A stretch of 8,820 bases of DNA from Actinomycetes bacterium (lineage in GTDB: Bacteria; Actinomycetota; Actinomycetes; Streptosporangiales; Streptosporangiaceae), in NCBI GenBank assembly GCA_025964635.1, contig JAOPYP010000584.1:1-8820 (forward strand), given 5' to 3'. Positions 5,309 to 8,820 of the stretch are shown here, piece after piece (position 1 is the first letter of the stretch; each line of letters starts with the position of its first letter). A model generated the notes under the pieces. It made no database searches. It was given only the letters and a program-made list of their open reading frames with translations, and was not told where the DNA came from. The translations under genes were made by a program, and so were the position numbers.

Positions 5309-6349
5309 GTGACCGGTGGTGCGCATCGCGAGGTGGAGCAGACGCTGCTGGCCGGGGCGAGGGCGGGCGATGAGGACGCGTTTGGCGTCCTCATCGCGCC
5401 CTACCTGCGTGAGCTGCACGCGCACTGCTACCGGATGCTCGGGTCGGTGCACGATGCCGAGGACGTGCTGCAGGAGGTCCTCATGCGCGCCTGGCGCCAT
5501 CTGGGCACCTTCGACGGGAGCGGATCGGTGCGGGGATGGCTATACCGGATCGCGACCAACCGGTGCCTGACGGCCCGCTCGCGCGCCGCCGCCTCGCCCG
5601 CTCCTGCTCTCAGCCCGGCGCCTCCGCCGCCCAACGCCTCCGATGTCGAGGTCACGGAGCTGGACCCCTATCCCGATGCGTGGCTGCGCGAGCTGGCCGG
5701 GCACGGCGATCCCGCCGCCGGGTATGAGGTCCGCGAGAGCGTCCAGCTGGCCTTCCTGACTGTCATCCAGCTGCTGCCGCCGCGCCAGCGCGCCGTGCTG
5801 CTGCTGCGCGACGTGCTGGGCTTCTCTGCCGCCGAGACCGCGCAGATCCTGCAGGCCAGCCGGGCCGCGGTGAACAGCGCCCTGCAGCGGGCGCGGGCCA
5901 CGCTGGAAACCCACCGGGCCTCCGGGCGCATTCGCCCGGCCAGCCCCCCCGGCCCGGGCGCCGAGCGCGCGCTGGCGGGCCGGTTCACCGCGGCCTGGCA
6001 CGCCTGCGACATTCCCGCCCTGGTGTCGGTGCTGGCCGAGGACTGCCTGCTGACCATGCCCCCGGCGCCGCTCGCCTACCGGGGCCGGGAGGCCATCGGG
6101 TTGTTCTTCGCCACGGTGCCGGCGGGCGGTGACCTGACCGCCATCCGGCTGCTCCCCACCCGCGCCAACGGGCAGCCCGCCGTGGCCGCCTACCTGCGCG
6201 ACGGCGCCATCGCGCGGGCCTACGGCATCATGGTCCTCACCGTCCATGCGGGCCTGATCGGCGAGATTACTGGCTTCGCCGACCCGGAGCTGTTCCCGCT
6301 GTTCGGCCTCCCGAGGCAGGCGGACTGGCCGCCTGGCCAGGCCGGCTGA
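5309..6349 (+). CDS. ECF RNA polymerase sigma factor, SigX5 type, with C-terminal SnoaL-like domain
   Basis: 346 aa. Sigma region 2 spans about residues 24-90 (PYLRELHAHCYRMLGSVHDAEDVLQEVLMRAWRHL in two parts, then GWLYRIATNRCL); it binds core polymerase and the -10 element. A Pro/Ala-rich linker carries the group-typical ELDPYPDAWL (117-126). Region 4 is at about 148-200 (LPPRQRAVLLLRDVLGFS, AAVNSALQRARATLE) and reads the -35 element. Residues about 218-332 form a SnoaL-like domain ending GFADPELFPLFGLP. This arrangement is that of TIGR02960 (SigX5, probably ECF56). In such factors the C-terminal domain is thought to replace a separate anti-sigma factor by acting on the sigma core directly. 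The GTG at 5309 has no clear SD; another GTG at 5333 is the main alternative. TfoX-N follows by 17 bp, probably in one transcript. Confidence 0.93.
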   Translation: MTGGAHREVEQTLLAGARAGDEDAFGVLIAPYLRELHAHCYRMLGSVHDAEDVLQEVLMRAWRHLGTFDGSGSVRGWLYRIATNRCLTARSRAAASPAPALSPAPPPPNASDVEVTELDPYPDAWLRELAGHGDPAAGYEVRESVQLAFLTVIQLLPPRQRAVLLLRDVLGFSAAETAQILQASRAAVNSALQRARATLETHRASGRIRPASPPGPGAERALAGRFTAAWHACDIPALVSVLAEDCLLTMPPAPLAYRGREAIGLFFATVPAGGDLTAIRLLPTRANGQPAVAAYLRDGAIARAYGIMVLTVHAGLIGEITGFADPELFPLFGLPRQADWPPGQAG

Positions 6350-6366
6350 GCTCACCGGAGGTATCT

Positions 6367-6723
6367 GTGGCTTACGACGAGGATCTGGCTGACCGAGTAC
6401 GGGCGGTGTTCCCGGCCGCGGAGGCGGTGACCGAGCGGCAGATGTTCGGCGGCCTGGCATTCATGCTCGGCGGCCACATGTTCTGCGGCGTCGTCAAGGA
6501 CACCCTCATGCTCCGGCTCGGGCCCGACGGCGCCCGTCGTGCCCTGGACCGGCCGTATGTGCGGCCGATGGACTTCACCGGGCGCCCCATGAAAGGGATG
6601 GTCTTCGTCGAGCCCGGCGGCCTGCACGGCGCCGCGCTGCGGCACTGGGTCGACGCCGCCGCGCAATACGCCCGCGGCCTGCCGCCCAGGCAGCCCGCAC
6701 CGCCGGCCAGGAAGCGCCGATGA
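6367..6723 (+). CDS. TfoX/Sxy N-terminal-domain protein
   Basis: 118 aa with a GTG start at 6367, preceded by CCGGAGGT (6354-6361) at a normal distance. It contains the TfoX-N signature: a helical start DLADRVRAVFP, then MFGGLAFMLGGHMFCGVVKD (26-45), LMLRLG, RPMDFTGRPMKGMVFV and a helix HWVDAAAQYARG. The C-terminus is a basic Pro/Ala/Arg tail (PPRQPAPPARKRR). The full TfoX/Sxy protein of gammaproteobacteria switches on competence genes, but short single-domain actinobacterial versions have no assigned role, so a competence function should not be assumed. It lies 17 bp after the ECF sigma gene and is probably cotranscribed with it. Confidence 0.92.
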   Translation: MAYDEDLADRVRAVFPAAEAVTERQMFGGLAFMLGGHMFCGVVKDTLMLRLGPDGARRALDRPYVRPMDFTGRPMKGMVFVEPGGLHGAALRHWVDAAAQYARGLPPRQPAPPARKRR

Positions 6724-6843
6724 CATGACTAGCGGGCACATGCGGTGGCAGGCGGGGACCCTGACCGCCACAAGGCCGCCCGGATCCGGTTCAGCCGCTC
6801 CGGGCTACCCAGGCCATCGCCGGTAGATTACGCACTCCCACCG

Positions 6844-6859
6844 ATCAGCCGGAGCTGAT
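6844..6859. terminator. Stem-loop between convergent genes
   Basis: ATCAGC (6844-6849) pairs with GCTGAT (6854-6859) around a CGGA tetraloop. It lies between the TfoX-N stop (6723) and the stop of the minus-strand membrane protein (6873), so it could serve either strand. A second, weaker pairing (GGCGG at 6751-6755 with CCGCC at 6765-6769) lies nearer the TfoX-N gene. No U-tract is present. Confidence 0.4.
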
Positions 6860-6872
6860 GACCGGGCAGATC

Positions 6873-7238
6873 TCAGACGCGGGGAGCAGGCCGGAAGCGG
6901 GCGCGGAGCCGCCACAGCGCGTGGCCGGTCCACAGTACCCGGGCGGCCCACACCACCCGGCTCAGCCAGGGCGCACCGGCCAGCAACGGCAATGCTTCCA
7001 GCCAGGCCCCGCGCCGCCAGAGCCGGAGCGCGACCCATCCCGCGGCGGTGGCCACGAGCGTGGCCGCGAGGACCATGGCCAGGACCGTGAGCAGAACCAC
7101 CTGCAGCGCCCCGCCGTGGACGAGGGCGGACACGGCCAGCAGCAGGAGCGTGAAGCCACCCGCGGCCAGCAGGCCGAGTGCCAGCATCAGGCGCCGGGCA
7201 CGCCGCGCCCAGTCGCCCACCCGGACTGCGCTCTGCAT
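6873..7238 (-). CDS. Small two-helix membrane protein, unknown function
   Basis: 121 aa from ATG 7238. A GTG two codons upstream (7244) is also possible: it lies 5 nt after GGGAGG (7250-7255), while the ATG is 11 nt away. After a basic N-terminus (RVGDWARRARR) there are two strongly hydrophobic stretches, about 18-40 and 44-72. A basic LRLWRR follows, then an amphipathic Trp- and Arg-rich C-terminus (WLSRVVWAARVLWTGHALWR) that may lie along the membrane. By the positive-inside rule both ends are probably cytoplasmic. I do not recognise a family. The gene has its own promoter candidate (7292-7320) and lies beyond a hairpin that follows the flavoprotein gene, so it is probably expressed independently of the operon upstream. 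Confidence 0.75.
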   Translation of the reverse strand: MQSAVRVGDWARRARRLMLALGLLAAGGFTLLLLAVSALVHGGALQVVLLTVLAMVLAATLVATAAGWVALRLWRRGAWLEALPLLAGAPWLSRVVWAARVLWTGHALWRLRARFRPAPRV

Positions 7239-7259
7239 CGCCACCTGATCCTCCCGTCC

Positions 7260-7276
7260 CGGGGGCGCGTCCCCCG
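7260..7276 (-). promoter_or_regulatory. GC-rich leader hairpin upstream of the membrane-protein SD
   Basis: CGGGGG (7260-7265) pairs with CCCCCG (7271-7276) around a 5-nt loop. On the minus strand it lies between the predicted promoter and the ribosome-binding site (7250-7255), only 4 nt from the latter. It is stable enough to influence translation or transcription in the leader, but no riboswitch class is recognisable. Confidence 0.35.
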
Positions 7277-7291
7277 CCCCCTGCTGCCAAC

Positions 7292-7320
7292 ACGATATGT
7301 CGCGAAAGCTGAAGGGGCAA
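7292..7320 (-). promoter_or_regulatory. Sigma-70-like promoter of the membrane-protein gene
   Basis: On the minus strand TTGCCC (7315-7320) and TATCGT (7292-7297) are separated by exactly 17 bp. They fit the actinobacterial vegetative consensus TTGAC-N17/18-TAnnnT well. Transcription would start near 7285, leaving a leader of about 45 nt that contains the GC-rich hairpin before the start codon. Confidence 0.5.
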
Positions 7321-7322
7321 CA

Positions 7323-7338
7323 CATCGTCACCACGATG
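7323..7338 (-). terminator. Stem-loop after the flavoprotein gene
   Basis: CATCGT (7323-7328) pairs with ACGATG (7333-7338) around a 4-nt loop, 9 nt past the flavoprotein stop on the minus strand. It probably ends or weakens the upstream operon transcript. The promoter candidate for the next gene begins 2 bp further on. Confidence 0.4.
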
Positions 7339-7347
7339 GGGGACGGC

Positions 7348-7950
7348 TCAGTCCGCGACCGCCCGCGGCAGGCTGGCACCGAGCGCGTCGAGAGTCGCGG
7401 ACCAGGGGAACTGGTCCAGGTCGGCTCCTCCGGCGTCGGGCTCCGGGAGGGCCGGGACACCCCCGCCGAACAGGACCGTGACCCCCCACGACCGCAGCTT
7501 GCCGATGTTCTCCGTGAACACCGGATGCGCGGCGTGGGCGTGGTTGGTGGACGGCAGCGCCACGACGGGCAGGCGCTTGCCGAACGCCTCGACCAGGATG
7601 CCGAGGGCCAGCGTGTCGCAGATCCCGGCCGCCCATTTGTTGATCGTGTTCACCGTGGCCGGCGCGACGATGATCGCGTCGGCGGGTGGCAGCACATCGG
7701 GTTCGCCCGGGTTCTTGTACTCGCTGCGGACCGGGTGCCCGGTGAGCCGCTCCAGGGCCGCGACGTCGGTGAACCGCCGGCCCGCCGGGGTGGTCAGCAC
7801 GCAGACGTCCCAGCCGCGCCGCTGGGCCTGGCCGGCCAGCTCGCCCACCTCGGCGGCAGGCGGGGCGGCGCAGGCGATCACGTAGAGCACCGGCAGGCCG
7901 GCCGCTGCCGGGCCGCCCGCGCGGGTGCCCGCCGCGGGAGGGGTGGTCAC
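7348..7950 (-). CDS. Flavoprotein of the HFCD (phosphopantothenoylcysteine decarboxylase-like) family
   Basis: 200 aa with a GTG start at 7950 that overlaps the DUF952 stop by 4 bp (GTGA), which indicates translational coupling. After a Pro/Ala/Gly-rich leader of about 18 residues comes a Rossmann-like strand VLYVIACAAP, then RRGWDVCVLTTPAG. ADAIIVAPATVNTINKWAAG (91-109) includes the PATVNT form of the PASANT flavin-binding motif, and ICDTLALGILVE follows. HFCD proteins bind FMN and include CoaC/Dfp, EpiD/MrsD and UbiX relatives. CoaC and EpiD have a PxMNxxMW motif that holds the substrate; here the matching stretch reads LPSTNHAHAAHPVF, so peptide-Cys or phosphopantothenoyl-Cys decarboxylation is doubtful. 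The protein is also single-domain, without CoaB. The likely role is an FMN-dependent enzyme of unknown substrate. Confidence 0.87.
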   Translation of the reverse strand: MTTPPAAGTRAGGPAAAGLPVLYVIACAAPPAAEVGELAGQAQRRGWDVCVLTTPAGRRFTDVAALERLTGHPVRSEYKNPGEPDVLPPADAIIVAPATVNTINKWAAGICDTLALGILVEAFGKRLPVVALPSTNHAHAAHPVFTENIGKLRSWGVTVLFGGGVPALPEPDAGGADLDQFPWSATLDALGASLPRAVAD

Positions 7951-8312
7951 GCCCCATCCAGTCCGGCCGGCCAGCGGAATTCCCCGGCCGAGTCGCGCTC
8001 CAGCGGTACCGCCTGGACCACCGCCGCCACCTCGAGTGGCCCGTAGATGTGCGGGAACGGATCCGCCCAGCCCGGTACCGGCTCGTGGCGGATCCCGGCC
8101 CTGATGCGGCCGGGGTCGAGCACCAGCAGGACAAGGTCCAGCGGCTCATCCAGGTAGAACGCGCTTGCGACCGGCAGGACCTGGGCCGCGGTGCTCGCGT
8201 GGATGAATCCCTCCTCGCCCAGCGACCGGCCCCGGGTCGACGTGCGGTACTCGCCGTCCCGCTGAGCCTGGTCCCAGTCCGGCACGGTCGCGATGTGATA
8301 CAGCCACTCCAT
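7947..8312 (-). CDS. DUF952 family protein
   Basis: 121 aa with an ATG start at 8312; AGGAGG (8325-8330) is upstream at a rather long 12-nt spacing. The DUF952 hallmarks are present in order: LYHIA (4-8), a Trp near DWDQAQRDGEYR, SLGEEGFIHAS (30-40), QVLPVASAFY, LVLLVLD, and FPHIYGPLEVAAVVQAVPL (86-104). The fold is small and soluble, with no transmembrane part. Its reaction is not established; the conserved His residues (HI near the start, FIH, PHIY) may form an active site. It overlaps the flavoprotein start by 4 bp and follows the PCuAC-like lipoprotein by 27 bp, so all three are probably one transcript. Confidence 0.92.
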   Translation of the reverse strand: MEWLYHIATVPDWDQAQRDGEYRTSTRGRSLGEEGFIHASTAAQVLPVASAFYLDEPLDLVLLVLDPGRIRAGIRHEPVPGWADPFPHIYGPLEVAAVVQAVPLERDSAGEFRWPAGLDGA

Positions 8313-8339
8313 CCCGCGGGTTCCCCTCCTGGTGAGGCG

Positions 8340-8820
8340 CTAGTTCAGGAAGTAGCTGCTGCCGCCGGTCTCCGGATTGGTGACCTGGGCGATCACCGAG
8401 ATGGCCCCGGCGTGGGCGAAGACGAGCGTGATGGTGATGTCCCGGCCGCCGCGCATCGGCCTCGCCCCGGTGATCAGCAGGTGCGCGCTGTTGGGCACCA
8501 GCCGCAGGACGTTGTGGCCGGGAATGCTGACCGCCGGGATCGTGTGCATGGTCAGGCTGCCGTGTCCCTCGGCCGCCCGGAACGTGACCCGGCCACCCAC
8601 GCTGGTGCGGGCGCGGATGAGCCGGTCAGGACCGCCGTTGTTCCGGATGACCAGGTAAGCGGTGGTCTCGCCGGGCACCGAGGGCTGCGGCACCATGGCC
8701 GTCGACAGCTCGATCGCCGGGCCGGCGCTGGCTTTCGCGTAGCAGCCGGTGAGGCCGGCCGCCGCCAGCACGATCAGGCCCGCGGCCGCGGCTGCGCGCG
8801 CGGCCCGGCCGGCAGGCGCC
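8340..8820 (-). CDS. PCuAC-like (copper chaperone-fold) lipoprotein, N-terminus cut by window edge
   Basis: The frame is open from its TAG (8340-8342) to the right edge, so the start codon lies outside. The visible N-terminus is a signal peptide: Arg-containing AGRAARAAAAA, a hydrophobic GLIVLAAAG, then lipobox LTGC, giving a lipid-anchored exported protein. The mature part resembles PCuAC (DUF461): TTAYLVIRNNGGPDRLIRA, VSIPGHNVLRLVPNSAHLLI and a strand VFAHAGAISVIAQV. PCuAC proteins deliver Cu(I) to cytochrome oxidase through an H/M-X10-M-X21-H-X-M site. Here the inner Met and the His 22 residues later (TMH...SAHL) are kept, but the first ligand is Phe and the last Met is Leu. Copper transfer is therefore uncertain. 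It is first in a likely operon with DUF952 and the flavoprotein. Confidence 0.82.
   Translation of the reverse strand, partial: APAGRAARAAAAAGLIVLAAAGLTGCYAKASAGPAIELSTAMVPQPSVPGETTAYLVIRNNGGPDRLIRARTSVGGRVTFRAAEGHGSLTMHTIPAVSIPGHNVLRLVPNSAHLLITGARPMRGGRDITITLVFAHAGAISVIAQVTNPETGGSSYFLN

Noticed and set aside
5299..5373. Short upstream frame overlapping the sigma-factor start (ATG at 5299)
   Set aside because: It has no ribosome-binding site, an unremarkable Arg/Gly composition and no leader-peptide features. It is probably chance.
6770..6830. Stretch with a GGTTCA motif resembling a tRNA T-arm
   Set aside because: I could not fold an acceptor stem, D-arm or anticodon arm around it.
6858..7481. 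Plus-strand frame opposite the small membrane protein
   Set aside because: It encodes a Gln/Arg/Gly-rich product with no hydrophobic core or family match. The opposite strand has two clear membrane helices, an SD and a promoter.
7297..8046. Plus-strand frame opposite the flavoprotein gene
   Set aside because: It is a shadow frame: the minus strand carries the HFCD flavin motif and a coupled start with DUF952.

Overview
The window is very GC-rich, with strong G/C preference at third codon positions, frequent GTG starts, purine-rich Shine-Dalgarno (SD) sites and small actinobacterial families (a SigX5-type sigma factor with a SnoaL tail, a DUF6295-like protein, a second DnaN-type clamp). This points to a chromosome segment of a filamentous, high-GC actinomycete, broadly Streptomyces, Streptosporangiales or related groups. 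The genus cannot be fixed from sequence alone. I see no phage, integrase, transposase, CRISPR array, tRNA or rRNA.

Layout. Positions 1-204 hold the 3' end of a berberine-bridge-type FAD oxidase gene, followed by a 15-bp-period repeat array. A small two-helix membrane protein and an aldo/keto reductase lie on the minus strand (289-1689). The reductase is divergent from a plus-strand pair, a dienelactone-hydrolase-family enzyme and a DUF6295-like protein (1870-2902). Their shared 180-bp upstream region holds a perfect palindrome. After two hairpins comes a stand-alone DnaN-type sliding clamp (3104-4507) with a Gly/Pro/Ser-rich insert encoded by a 15-bp minisatellite. Next is the frameshifted remnant of a DUF1254-type gene (from 4567), then a plus-strand block: SnoaL/NTF2-like protein, ECF sigma factor with its own SnoaL-like tail, and a TfoX-N protein (4881-6723). 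The last part is on the minus strand and reads leftwards: a PCuAC-like lipoprotein cut by the right edge, a DUF952 protein, an HFCD-type flavoprotein overlapping it by 4 bp, and, behind its own promoter, a small membrane protein (6873-7238).

How the genes may work together. Most of the window is ordinary accessory or housekeeping sequence: redox enzymes (FAD oxidase, aldo/keto reductase, hydrolase), a regulatory block around the sigma factor, and an envelope/flavoprotein operon. The most unusual object is the sliding-clamp paralogue, which lies away from any dnaA/recF/gyrB context and carries a repeat-built, probably disordered insert in its third domain. I do not see a clear multi-gene novel defence or biosynthetic system.
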